DNA from: Sphingomonas sp. Leaf407
Lineage (GTDB): Bacteria > Pseudomonadota > Alphaproteobacteria > Sphingomonadales > Sphingomonadaceae
Direction: 5' to 3'
DNA length: 64,000 nt
NCBI RefSeq assembly: GCF_001425385.1
Contig: NZ_LMQO01000005.1
Span: 174,094 to 238,093, forward strand
Position 1 is the first letter of the stretch. Each line of letters opens with the position of its first letter. The position numbers and the translations under genes were made by a program. This document shows positions 1 through 10,478 of this stretch, in pieces. A model generated the notes under the pieces. That model ran no database searches. It saw only the letters and a list, made by a program, of their open reading frames with translations, and was not told the origin of the DNA.

Positions 1-780
1 CTGATGACCGACGCCAACCCGGCGTATTGGACCGGACATGCGCCGATCCTGTTCCCGATCGTCGGGCGGTTGCACGGTGATCGCTATCGACTGGGCGACA
101 CGAGCTACGTCATGCCGCAGCATGGCTTCGCGCGGCGGCGGACGTTTGCGAAGGTTGCGCAGGACGAGGGGGTGTCGGCGACCTTCGCCTTGGCGGACGA
201 TGCCGAAACGCTGAGCCAGTATCCATTCGCATTCGTGCTCCACGTGGAACATTCGCTGGAAGGTGCGACGCTCAAGACCTTGGTAAGCGTGACCAATTCG
301 GGGGAGCACGACCTGCCGGCGAGCATCGGCTTTCATCCGGCGTTCGCATGGCCGCTGCCCTATGGCGGGGCCAAGGAAACGCATCGGATGGTGTTTTCCG
401 ACGCCGAAAGTGACACGATCGCCGAAATCACCGCCGACGGGACGATTGCGGCCACGCCCCGGCCTTCGCCGCTGGAGGGGCAGGTGCTGCATCTGCGCGA
501 TGCGCTGTTCACGGACGATGCGCTGGTCTGGGACCCGGTTGCCAGCAAGTCGGTATCCTATGGGACCGAGGGCGGACGGCAGTTGCGGGTCGATTTTCCG
601 GGGATGCCGCGATTGGGAATCTGGACGAAGCCGGGTGCGCACTTCGTCTGCATCGAGCCGTGGGACGGAATCGCCGACCCCGAAGGGTTCGATGGCGATA
701 TTTTCGACAAGCCGGGGATTCGGCGGGTCGCTCCCGGAGAGACTCATGCCGTGGCAATGGCGGTGACATTGGTCGATTGA
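1..780 (+). CDS. Aldose 1-epimerase family protein (5' end outside window)
   Basis: This is the C-terminal part of a LacX/galactose-mutarotase-like aldose 1-epimerase, which interconverts the alpha and beta anomers of sugars in the cytoplasm. The reading frame is open from base 1 and the usual N-terminal strand is missing, so the gene starts outside the window; the ATG at base 4 is internal. Visible family marks are FPIVGRL, QHGFAR and GFHPAF (histidine-bearing motifs) and the catalytic-glutamate region CIEPW, about 41 residues from the end. It ends in TGA just before a long repeat. A near-parS sequence lies inside it at 236-251. Family call is firm; the exact sugar is unknown. Confidence 0.88.
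   Translation: MMTDANPAYWTGHAPILFPIVGRLHGDRYRLGDTSYVMPQHGFARRRTFAKVAQDEGVSATFALADDAETLSQYPFAFVLHVEHSLEGATLKTLVSVTNSGEHDLPASIGFHPAFAWPLPYGGAKETHRMVFSDAESDTIAEITADGTIAATPRPSPLEGQVLHLRDALFTDDALVWDPVASKSVSYGTEGGRQLRVDFPGMPRLGIWTKPGAHFVCIEPWDGIADPEGFDGDIFDKPGIRRVAPGETHAVAMAVTLVD
236..251. other. Candidate parS site inside the epimerase gene
   Basis: The 16-mer TGCTCCACGTGGAACA matches the palindrome TGTTCCACGTGGAACA at 15 of 16 positions. It is about 31 kb from the predicted origin and inside coding sequence, so it may be chance or a distal ParB site. Confidence 0.4.
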
Positions 781-1008
781 TTTTCACGCGAAGGCGCGAA
801 GCACGCGAAGTAGAACAGATCGATTTCGCGCAGAGGCGCAGAGGCGCGGAGAGGTGCCGACTGCCGCGATAGCGGCGCTCCATTTCGGGCCGCAGCGAAC
901 GAGCGGCTTCGCCGGATCGATGACGACCGACGCATCCGCAACCTCTCCGCGCCTCTGCGCGACAAACCTCCTTCTTACTTCGCGCCTTCGCGCCTTCACG
1001 TGAAAACA
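781..1008. repeat. Nested inverted repeat, family R1, copy A
   Basis: This intergenic stretch between the epimerase and prfC has no gene. It is a nested palindrome. The outer arms are tracts of the CGCGAAGGCGCGAAG type at 783-812 and their complement at 976-1007; the inner arms are CGCAGAGGCGCAGAG type tracts and their complement near 826-850 and 940-962. The central part, with GATAGCGGCGCTCCAT and CTTCGCCGGATCG, recurs in copies B and C near 8.7-9.2 kb. Confidence 0.75.
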
Positions 1009-1063
1009 ATACACGAACGTCCCACCCGTTGCGGTTCCCCCGCGCGCGCCGTAGAGCGCGGCC

Positions 1064-2635
1064 ATGACTCAGTTTGCCGATCGCCGCACCTTCGCGATCA
1101 TTTCGCACCCCGACGCGGGCAAGACCACGCTCACCGAAAAGCTGCTGCTGTTCGGCGGCGCGATCCATCTGGCCGGCGAGGTCAAGGCGCGCGGCGCGGC
1201 GCGGCGCGCGCGCTCCGACTGGATGAAGATCGAGCAGCAGCGCGGCATTTCGGTCACGTCGTCGGTGATGACGTTCGAACGGAACGGGCTGACCTTCAAC
1301 CTGCTCGACACGCCGGGCCATGAGGATTTCAGCGAGGACACGTATCGCACGCTGACCGCCGTCGATTCGGCAGTGATGGTGATCGACGCCGCCAAGGGCA
1401 TCGAGCCGCAGACGCGCAAGCTGTTCGAGGTCTGTCGCCTGCGCAACGTGCCGATTATCACCTTCGTCAACAAGGTCGATCGCGAAGGGCGCGATCCGTT
1501 CGCGCTGCTCGACGAGGTGGCGGAGATGCTGCAACTCGACGTGTGCCCGATGACGTGGCCGGCGGGCATGGGCGGACAGTTCGAGGGGATCTATGACCTC
1601 GTCGACAACCGGCTGCTCCAGCCCGAAGCGGGAACCAAGGATTTTCAGGGCAAGGTCGAGCAGTTCGCCGGCCTCGACGATCCCCGCATCGACAGCGTGC
1701 TGTCGGCCGAAGGGGCCGAACGGCTGCGCGAGGAAGCCGAGCTGGCGATGGCGGGCTATGCCGCGTTCGACGGCGATTCCTATCGCGCGGGCGACCTGAC
1801 GCCGGTGTATTTCGGATCGGCGTTGAAGGAATTCGGCGTCGATTCGCTGATCGACGCGATCGCCGCCCACGCCCCGCCGCCAAGGCCGCAGCCGGCCGAG
1901 CCCGCCCCCGTCGCGCCGGGCGATGCGCAGGTGACGGGGTTCGTGTTCAAGGTGCAGGCGAACATGGACCCCAACCACCGCGATCGTATCGCGTTCATGC
2001 GGCTGTGTTCGGGAACGTTCCGGCGCGGCATGAAGCTGACCCCGACCGGCCACGGCAAGCCGATCGCGATCCATTCGCCGATCCTGTTCTTCGCGCGCGA
2101 ACGCGAACTGGCCGACGAGGCGTTTCCGGGCGACATCATCGGCATTCCCAACCACGGGACGCTCAGGGTCGGCGACACGCTGTCCGAACGGGCCGATGTG
2201 CGCTTCACCGGGCTGCCCAATTTCGCGCCCGAAATCCTGCGGCGCGTCGTGCTGAAGGACCCGACCAAGACCAAACAGTTGCGGAAAGCGCTCGACGACA
2301 TGGCCGAGGAAGGGGTGACGCAGGTTTTCTATCCCGACATCGGATCGAACTGGATCATCGGCGTGGTCGGGCAGTTGCAGTTGGACGTGCTGCTGTCGCG
2401 GCTGGATGCCGAATACAAGGTCGCGGCGGGGCTGGAAATGGCCCCGTTCGAAACCGCGCGCTGGGTGTCGGCGGGCGATCCGGTCGACCTTAAGGCGTTC
2501 ACCGATCTGCACCGATCGGCGATGGCCAAGGATCGTGACGGCAACCCGGTGTTTCTGGCGAAGAGCGCGTGGGAGGTCGGCTATATCGCCGATCGATATT
2601 CCAAGGTGACGTTCGCGGCCACGCGGGAGCGTTGA
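1064..2635 (+). CDS. prfC: Peptide chain release factor 3
   Basis: RF3 is a ribosome-bound GTPase that recycles RF1 and RF2 after peptide release. All landmarks of a translational GTPase are present: P-loop HPDAGKTT at residues 15-22, DTPGHEDF from residue 82, and NKVD from residue 136. The RF3-type domains follow, for a total of 523 residues, the normal family size. The ATG at 1064 gives the expected N-terminus directly before the P-loop; only a weak GAG-type ribosome site precedes it. The gene stands alone, with repeat A upstream and a convergent MFS gene downstream. Long open frames on the opposite strand are GC-driven shadows. Confidence 0.96.
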   Translation: MTQFADRRTFAIISHPDAGKTTLTEKLLLFGGAIHLAGEVKARGAARRARSDWMKIEQQRGISVTSSVMTFERNGLTFNLLDTPGHEDFSEDTYRTLTAVDSAVMVIDAAKGIEPQTRKLFEVCRLRNVPIITFVNKVDREGRDPFALLDEVAEMLQLDVCPMTWPAGMGGQFEGIYDLVDNRLLQPEAGTKDFQGKVEQFAGLDDPRIDSVLSAEGAERLREEAELAMAGYAAFDGDSYRAGDLTPVYFGSALKEFGVDSLIDAIAAHAPPPRPQPAEPAPVAPGDAQVTGFVFKVQANMDPNHRDRIAFMRLCSGTFRRGMKLTPTGHGKPIAIHSPILFFARERELADEAFPGDIIGIPNHGTLRVGDTLSERADVRFTGLPNFAPEILRRVVLKDPTKTKQLRKALDDMAEEGVTQVFYPDIGSNWIIGVVGQLQLDVLLSRLDAEYKVAAGLEMAPFETARWVSAGDPVDLKAFTDLHRSAMAKDRDGNPVFLAKSAWEVGYIADRYSKVTFAATRER

Positions 2636-2671
2636 GGCTCACGCGAGCGGCGGGAAGGCCCGAGGCAGGCT

Positions 2672-2694
2672 GGTTCACGCCCTTGGGGTGAGCC
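2672..2694. terminator. Hairpin between convergent prfC and MFS genes
   Basis: An inverted repeat of about 10 bp per arm (GGTTCACGCC...GGGGTGAGCC) lies just past the stop codons of the two converging genes. There is no T-run on either side, so it is at best a weak, bidirectional terminator. Confidence 0.4.
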
Positions 2695-2700
2695 CGAAAC

Positions 2701-3927
2701 TCAGGCCACCCAGTCGCGCTCCAGCCGCCGGCTGGCGAGCGCCATCAATGCGCCGGCAACGAGATACAGGCACAGCGCCGCCGCGATCGCGTAGCGCAAG
2801 GATTCGGTGCCGTAGGTGGGTGCGAGGCTTTTCGACAGTTCGCCGACGACCCAACTTCCCAGCCCCAGCCCGATCAGGTTGTTGACGAGCAGGAAGCACG
2901 CCGAGGCGGTCGCGCGCATATGCGCGGGGACGAGGTGCTGCACCGCCGTCAATACTGGCCCCAGCCAGACATAGACCAGCGCCTGCGGCAGCAGGAACAG
3001 CGCGAACGCCGCCGCCCATCCGCCCGACAGCACGCCGGCGATGAACAGCGGCGTGCCGAGCACGTAACAGGCGGCGGGCAGCAGCGCGTACCAGCGCTTG
3101 TTCCGCGCGCCGAGCCGGTCGCCGAGCGCGCCGCCGAGCAGGATGCCCGCCACCCCGCCGGTCAGCAGCAGCGCGCCGAAGAACTGGCCGGTCTGCACCA
3201 GCGACAGGCCGAAGCTGCGCATCATCAGGCTGGGCAGCCAGAACGCCACGCCATAGCCGCACATCGACCCCGCCGCCGCGCCGAACGCCAGCAGCCAGAA
3301 CCCCGGCTTGGCGGCGAGGATGCCGAACACCCGGCCGACGGGAACGCGGTCGGCGGCCACCGGTCCGCGCGGAACGTCCTTCACCAGCCAGCGGAAGAAC
3401 GGCGCGATGACGAGCCCGGCGAGCCCCACGGTGAAGAAGGCGGTGCGCCATTCCACCGCCTGCGCGATATAGCCGCCGAGCAGCACGCCGCCCGCCGCGC
3501 CCAGCGGAATGCCGAGCGAATAGACGGCGAGCGCGCGGGCGCGGCGTTCGGGCGGAAAGCTATCGGCGATCAGCGCATAGGACGGGGCGACGCCGCCCGC
3601 CTCCCCCACCCCGACGCCGAGGCGGAACAGGAACATCTGGGTAAAATTCTGCGCGATGCCGCACAGCGCGGTGAACGCGCTCCATACCGCCAAGCTGATG
3701 GTGATGACCCAGCTTCGGCTGGTGCGATCGGCGATCAGCGCCAGGGGAATCGCCAGCGTCGAATAGAGCGCGGCAAAGGCGAGGCCGCCGAGCATCCCCA
3801 TCTGCGAATCGTCAAGGTCGAGGTCGCGCTGCACCGGCTGGGCGAGGATCGACAAGATCTGCCGGTCGAGGAAGTTGAAGCTGTACACCAGCAGCAGCAT
3901 GGCGAGGGTGAGACGGGGGTTCTTCAT
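2701..3927 (-). CDS. MFS transporter, spinster-like
   Basis: A 408-residue inner-membrane protein made almost entirely of hydrophobic segments, compatible with the 12 helices of the major facilitator superfamily. The start MKNPRLTLAMLLLVYSFNF, followed by LDRQILSILAQP, is characteristic of spinster-like (Spns) and related organic-anion transporters. ALIADRTSRSW fits the conserved loop between helices 2 and 3. A GAGGG ribosome site precedes the ATG at 3927. It is single and convergent with prfC. Substrate is unknown. The TonB receptor further along the same strand is separated by a long inverted repeat, so co-transcription is not evident. Confidence 0.85.
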   Translation of the reverse strand: MKNPRLTLAMLLLVYSFNFLDRQILSILAQPVQRDLDLDDSQMGMLGGLAFAALYSTLAIPLALIADRTSRSWVITISLAVWSAFTALCGIAQNFTQMFLFRLGVGVGEAGGVAPSYALIADSFPPERRARALAVYSLGIPLGAAGGVLLGGYIAQAVEWRTAFFTVGLAGLVIAPFFRWLVKDVPRGPVAADRVPVGRVFGILAAKPGFWLLAFGAAAGSMCGYGVAFWLPSLMMRSFGLSLVQTGQFFGALLLTGGVAGILLGGALGDRLGARNKRWYALLPAACYVLGTPLFIAGVLSGGWAAAFALFLLPQALVYVWLGPVLTAVQHLVPAHMRATASACFLLVNNLIGLGLGSWVVGELSKSLAPTYGTESLRYAIAAALCLYLVAGALMALASRRLERDWVA

Positions 3928-4035
3928 GATGGCCCTCTACAGGCAGTGCCGGGTTTCCGTCATTCCCGGTTGCGCGGGAACGACAGACGTCGTGGTTTTG
4001 GCTGGATCGACCTTCGACGAAATGCCGTCCCGACC

Positions 4036-4148
4036 TGCTCCCCTCCCTGGAAGGGAGGGGTTGGGGGTGGGTCGGCCGGTTGTGGAACGCTTCTGTTTCC
4101 TCGTGGGCCGACCCACCCCCGGCCCCTCCCTTGTCAGGGAGGGGAGGC
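4036..4148. repeat. Long inverted repeat, family R3
   Basis: Two G/C-rich arms of about 40 bp (4038-4078 and 4106-4146) are near-complementary and separated by about 27 bases. Each arm holds a smaller palindrome (CTCCCTGGAAGGGAG on the left, CTCCCTTGTCAGGGAG on the right). It lies between the MFS gene and the TonB receptor gene, both on the minus strand, and could form a very stable hairpin in RNA. Confidence 0.75.
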
Positions 4149-4184
4149 GCCAAGCGCCGCCGTCTGGCTGAATGTCGATCGACC

Positions 4185-6413
<2,229 letters not shown>

Positions 6414-6479
6414 CAACCTCTCCCTTTTGGACGCCACCCGTTGGTTCGGGTTGTACGTTGTTGCGAAGCGCTATACTGA

Positions 6480-6501
6480 AAGTCGAACCGGGTTTCAACT
6501 T
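6480..6501. promoter_or_regulatory. Candidate TetR operator in divergent promoter region
   Basis: AAGTCGAA and TTCAACTT form 8-bp arms (one mismatch) around a 6-bp spacer, between the receptor start at 6413 and the TetR start at 6524. TetR repressors commonly bind such repeats next to their own gene; binding here is inference. Confidence 0.45.
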
Positions 6502-6523
6502 CAACCGGATGGAGAGGCCGAAA

Positions 6524-7135
6524 ATGGCGAGCGAGGCGCACACGCCCGACAAGACGCCGCGTACCGAGCGCGGGCGGCGCACGCAGCGCGCGATCCTCGA
6601 CGCGGCAGCGACAGAGTTCGGCGAGAAGGGGTTTCACGACGGGTCGGTCAGCGGCATCACCCGGCGGGCGGGCGTGGCGCTGGGCAGTTTCTACACCTAT
6701 TTCGATTCGAAGGACGCGGTGTTCCGCGCGCTGGTGGCCGACATGTCGGCGCAGGTGCGCGACCATGTCGCCCCCGCGATCCGCGACGCTGACGGGCAGA
6801 TCGCGGCCGAGCGCGCCGGGTTGTTCGAGTTCATCCGCTTCGTGCGGGCGCACAAGGAACTGTACCGGATCATCGACGAGGCCGAATTCGTCGACCCGGC
6901 CAGCTTCCGCCGCCATTATGCGACGACGGCGGAGCGGATTCTGGCGCGGCTACAGGCGGCGGCACAGCGCGGCGAAGTACGCGCAGACGTGTCCGAGGTC
7001 CATGCGTGGGCGATCATGGGAATGAACGTGTTCCTGGGCCTGCGCTACGGGGTATGGGACGAGGATCGCTCCCCAGAAGCGGTGGCGGATGCGGTGGCGA
7101 CCCTGCTGGCACGGGGGATCGCGTCGGATTCCTGA
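6524..7135 (+). CDS. TetR/AcrR family transcriptional regulator
   Basis: A 203-residue DNA-binding regulator. The N-terminal helix-turn-helix is clear: RRTQRAILDAAATEFGEKGF, then SVSGITRRAGVALGSFYTYF, ending at about residue 60. The rest is a variable ligand-binding and dimerisation domain with no recognisable ligand. The ATG at 6524 follows GGAGAGG by 6 bases, better than the ATG at 6509. Its divergent arrangement with the TonB receptor suggests it controls that gene and itself, probably through the inverted repeat at 6480-6501. Confidence 0.9.
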   Translation: MASEAHTPDKTPRTERGRRTQRAILDAAATEFGEKGFHDGSVSGITRRAGVALGSFYTYFDSKDAVFRALVADMSAQVRDHVAPAIRDADGQIAAERAGLFEFIRFVRAHKELYRIIDEAEFVDPASFRRHYATTAERILARLQAAAQRGEVRADVSEVHAWAIMGMNVFLGLRYGVWDEDRSPEAVADAVATLLARGIASDS

Positions 7136-7633
7136 TTCACGCGAAGGCGCGGAAGGCGCGCGCTTGCGGTTGGCGGCAGCGCTTCCCGATGCTGATCGGC
7201 TGCGACTGGGCAAAGCCGGCAAGTCGCCCGAACGCCCGTTTGTGGGAACGGCAGCTAACGCTCAGTTTGTCACCAACAGTAGCGGGGTCGAGCAAAGGCT
7301 GCGTCAACTTTGGAGTGGCTACTTCTACGGTATTCCTCAGATCGAAGGCACGATCGAGGTCCGGTGCATCAACGGTGCGCGGATGCAGTGGGGCTATGTC
7401 ACAAGCCATATCCATACGAGAGTGCGGGTCGTTGGAAAGCGGCCGTGCGAACGACTTGTCGACGCGGGCTGAAGAACCCGCGAACATCCGTTTTCGACCA
7501 GACCCGGCCATTCCCGAAATTCGATCCCGATAGAGACAGCTTCCGACGCCAAGGGCGTCAACCCGCCCTCGCCCGGAACCCCTCCGCGTCTCCGCGCGAA
7601 CCAGCCTTCTTCACGCACATCGAACGAAGCGGC
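7136..7633. other. Intergenic stretch, lower GC, flanked by R1-type repeat ends
   Basis: No convincing gene is seen in these 498 bases; the open frames present match no family I know. The stretch starts with an R1-like half-arm (TTCACGCGAAGGCGCGGAAG, 7137-7156) and ends with the complementary type (CTCCGCGTCTCCGCGCGAA, about 7578-7597). The interior is visibly less GC-rich: 7261-7320 and 7321-7380 hold 33 and 34 G+C out of 60. It could be a decayed gene or a sequence inserted into an R1 repeat. Confidence 0.5.
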
Positions 7634-8296
7634 CTATACCGCCGGATAGCGCAGGCGACCGATGAAGCGCGACAGGCTGAGGCTGCGTTCGGGGTCGCGC
7701 GACGAGAGGAACTGGTGCTTGAGCTTCTCGAAACGCATGATGCCGTCGATCCGCCGGGCGAGGAAGGCGCGGGTGTCGGCATGGCCGCCGCTCTCGTCGT
7801 CGAGGAACACGGTGACGGTGGCGGCATAGACCGCGCCAAGCATCGCCCGCTTGGTATAATGGTTGTAATCGGTCGCGGTATCGCCGGCGAGGCGCCAGAT
7901 CAGGTCCATCGTCCGCCACCCGAGCCGCGCCGCGCGCGCGACGTTCTGCGGCATGGCGAGGATCGCGAGCGCGCGGCGCAACGCCTCGCGCTCGCCCGCC
8001 ACCGCCGCCAGACGCGCCTCGACCAGCACGGTGATGCGCTGGCGGATCTTCATGGCGGCGAGCGCGTCGGCGGGCACCGCATCGATCATCCGCCGGTCGA
8101 TCTCGGCGAACCACGCATCGATCATGTCGACCGCGCCGCCAGCGAAGGCGAGGCGCGCGACATCGGGATCGGCCCCGAACGTCTCCGCCGCCGCGCGCAC
8201 CGCCGCATCGGACCAGCCATCGAACGCCGCATTGGCCGCGACCAGCGGGGCAAGCCCCTCGCGCAGTTCGTCGAGCGTCAGATCGGCGGGGGCCAT
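7634..8296 (-). CDS. COQ9 family protein
   Basis: A 220-residue homologue of COQ9, the lipid-binding helper of the COQ7/UbiF-type hydroxylation step in ubiquinone synthesis. The alpha-helical pattern, the segment LGWRTMDLIWRLAGDTATDYNHYTKR and the C-terminal amphipathic helix region (IDGIMRFEKLKHQF) are family hallmarks; such genes are found in alphaproteobacteria and mitochondria. The ATG at 8296 is preceded by AAGGAGG at good spacing, so it is preferred over the ATG at 8314. It is transcribed away from the glutaredoxin gene. Confidence 0.87.
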   Translation of the reverse strand: MAPADLTLDELREGLAPLVAANAAFDGWSDAAVRAAAETFGADPDVARLAFAGGAVDMIDAWFAEIDRRMIDAVPADALAAMKIRQRITVLVEARLAAVAGEREALRRALAILAMPQNVARAARLGWRTMDLIWRLAGDTATDYNHYTKRAMLGAVYAATVTVFLDDESGGHADTRAFLARRIDGIMRFEKLKHQFLSSRDPERSLSLSRFIGRLRYPAV

Positions 8297-8415
8297 CGCA
8301 TCCTCCTTGGTCATGCGCCCTAGCTAGGCGCTCCCCCTGCCCCGCGCCAGCCCTTCGCGCGGACCTTGCGGCGCGATGGGTGCGTTGGGGCGGCTGACCT
8401 GAGGGAGTTCATGCC

Positions 8416-8670
8416 ATGACCGAAGCTCGCGACGCCGTCCTGTACCGCATGGTGCTGAGCGATCACACCTGCCCGTTCGGGGTGAAGGCCAAGCAGTTGC
8501 TGCAACATGCCGGCTTCGCCGTCGACGACCGCATCCTGCGCACCCGCGACGAGGTGGATGCGTTCAAGGCCGAACACGACGTCGCCACCACGCCGCAGGT
8601 GTTCGTCGGCGATGAACGCATCGGGGGCAGCGACGATCTCGAACGCTGGCTGGAGGGTCGGTCGGGCTGA
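8416..8670 (+). CDS. Glutaredoxin family protein with CPFG motif
   Basis: An 84-residue thioredoxin-fold protein. The active-site position carries CPFG (residues 20-23), so only the first cysteine of the usual CPYC pair is present, as in monothiol glutaredoxins. TTPQVFVGDERIGG supplies the cis-proline and glutathione-binding part. It may reduce or carry glutathione mixed disulfides; a role in iron-sulfur assembly, as for classic CGFS proteins, is not shown. The ATG at 8416 lies about 14 bases after GAGGGAG, a long spacing. Its nearest neighbour is the divergent COQ9 gene. Confidence 0.82.
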   Translation: MTEARDAVLYRMVLSDHTCPFGVKAKQLLQHAGFAVDDRILRTRDEVDAFKAEHDVATTPQVFVGDERIGGSDDLERWLEGRSG

Positions 8671-9287
8671 TCGGTACGCAACGGCGGCAGGAAGGTTGGT
8701 TCACGCGGAGAGACGCAGCCCTCGCTACAATAGCGGTACTCCATTGCGGACGACAATGGACGGGAAGCTCCGCCGGATCGGTGACGGCCGTCCGTCCCGC
8801 TTGAACCCCTTCGCGTCTCCGCGCCTTCGCGTGGATCACCCTTCTTTCTGCCGTCGCGTATCGGAAGAAGATGTTTTCACGCGAAAGCGCGGAGACGCGA
8901 AGGAGTTGCGGTCGTGGTGAGGCGTTCGCGTAGCCGGTATGGCGCTGCGGACGGCTGCGTCCGGCAGGAAGGTGTTTTCGCGCAGAGGCGCAGAGATGAG
9001 ACGCTTGCCGCGATAGCGGCGCTCCATCTACCGGCTGCAACGAACAAGAGACTTCGCCGGATCGGTGACGGCCGTCTCGATCGCAACGCCTCTGCGCTCT
9101 CTGCGCCTCTGCGCGAAAACATCTTCTGCTTCTTCTCCGCGTCTCCGCGCCTCCGCGTGAACCCACCTTCTGCACCGCGCCTTTCCAACGCCACCCGCTT
9201 GTCCTATCGGACGCGCATTCCGACCCGCACGATGCAGCGCCGCACGCGACCGCCGCCGGTGGGTCCCGTTCCAGTCCGGGGATACCC
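8671..9287. repeat. Intergenic repeat cluster, family R1, copies B and C
   Basis: This 617-base gap holds two R1 copies and no gene. Copy B (about 8698-8838) has arms TTCACGCGGAGAGACGCAG and CGCGTCTCCGCGCCTTCGCG. Copy C (about 8876-9162) is nested like copy A: outer arms of CGCGGAGACGCGAAGG type, and inner arms of CGCAGAGGCGCAGAG type near 8973-8994 and 9098-9121. The shared core (GATAGCGGCGCTCCAT, CTTCGCCGGATCGGTGACGG) appears in both, with variants in B. Small open frames here are produced by the repeats. Confidence 0.75.
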
Positions 9288-10478
9288 ATGCCGTTCCGTT
9301 CGCTCGTCGTACAGCCTGCCGATTCACTGCTCCGCCTGATCGGGGCGTATCGTGCCGATCCGCGTGCCCACAAGATCGACCTCGGCGTCGGCGTGTTCCG
9401 TGACGATGCCGGCCATACCCCGGTGATGCTGGCGGTGAAGCAGGCCGAGATGCGGCTGATCGCGACGCAGGACAGCAAGGCGTATCTGGGGCCGGAGGGC
9501 GACAAGGGGTTCACCGCGCTGCTCGAACCGCTGGTGTTCGGCGATACCCTGCCCGCCGACCGCCGCTGCGGGTTGCAGACGCCGGGCGGCACCGGTGCGC
9601 TCCGGCTCGGCGCGGAGCTGCTTGCCAAGGCCGGGGTGCGCCGCATCCTCGTCGGCCAGCCGAGTTGGGCCAATCACGCGCCGGTTTTCGCCGCCGCCGG
9701 CCTCACCGTCGTATCCCATGCCGCGTTCGACATGGCGGCGCAGCGGATCGACCTGCCGGCGATGCGCGCCGCGATCGGCCAGGCCGAGGCGGGTGACGCG
9801 ATCCTGCTGCACGGTTGCTGCCACAACCCGACAGGAATCGATCCCGATGCCGGCGAATGGCGCGCGATCGCCGATGCGGTGGCCGACAGCCGGCTGATCC
9901 CGTTCGTCGACCTTGCCTATCAGGGGCTGGGCGACGGCATGGAAGCCGACGCGCTGGGCACGCGGACCGTGCTGGGCGCGGTGTCGTTCGGGATCGTCGC
10001 CTATTCGTGCGACAAGAATTTCGGGCTGTACCGCGAGCGCACCGGCGCCCTGTGGGTGAGCGCGCCCGACGCCGATCACCGCGACGTGGTGCTCTCCAAC
10101 CTGCTGGCGCTGGCGCGCGCCAACTGGTCGATGCCGCCCGATCATGGCGCGGCGACGGTGCGGATCGTGCTGGAGGACGAACATCTGGCGGCCGACTGGC
10201 GCGGCGAGCTGGACGGTCTGCGCGGCCGGTTGCAGCGGTTGCGCGCCGAACTGGCGGCGATCGGCCAGGCGGGATCGGTCGATCTCGCCCCGCTCGCGCA
10301 GGGCAAGGGCATGTTCGCCACCCTGCCGCTCAGCCCGGGGCAGATCGAATGGCTGCGCGCGACCCACGGCATCTACATGGCCGGATCGGGCCGGATCAAC
10401 ATCGCCGGCTTCGCGCCGGGCGACATCGCGCGCTTCGGCGAGGCGCTGGTCGATCTTGGCCGGGCGGGCGTGAGCTAA
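9288..10478 (+). CDS. tyrB: Aromatic amino acid aminotransferase, class I
   Basis: A 396-residue pyridoxal-phosphate enzyme of the AspC/TyrB group, moving the amino group between aromatic amino acids or aspartate and 2-oxoglutarate. The cofactor lysine is K243 in SCDKNFGLYRERTG. HGCCHNPTGIDP (residues 175-186) and the N-terminal LGVGVFRDDAG are also diagnostic. The CCHNPTG form is typical of TyrB/AspC rather than the 1-gamma AspC-like enzymes. The ATG at 9288 follows CCGGGGA. The stop overlaps by 4 bases the stop of the convergent transporter gene. Substrate preference (aromatic or aspartate) cannot be fixed by sight. Confidence 0.9.
   Translation: MPFRSLVVQPADSLLRLIGAYRADPRAHKIDLGVGVFRDDAGHTPVMLAVKQAEMRLIATQDSKAYLGPEGDKGFTALLEPLVFGDTLPADRRCGLQTPGGTGALRLGAELLAKAGVRRILVGQPSWANHAPVFAAAGLTVVSHAAFDMAAQRIDLPAMRAAIGQAEAGDAILLHGCCHNPTGIDPDAGEWRAIADAVADSRLIPFVDLAYQGLGDGMEADALGTRTVLGAVSFGIVAYSCDKNFGLYRERTGALWVSAPDADHRDVVLSNLLALARANWSMPPDHGAATVRIVLEDEHLAADWRGELDGLRGRLQRLRAELAAIGQAGSVDLAPLAQGKGMFATLPLSPGQIEWLRATHGIYMAGSGRINIAGFAPGDIARFGEALVDLGRAGVS

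Noticed and set aside
509..2512. Long antisense frame over the epimerase and prfC
   Set aside because: The RF3 gene is complete on the plus strand; the frame passes through the R1 repeat.
7089..7472. Small open frame of 127 residues after the TetR gene
   Set aside because: It begins inside the TetR gene in another frame, has no clear ribosome site and matches no known family.
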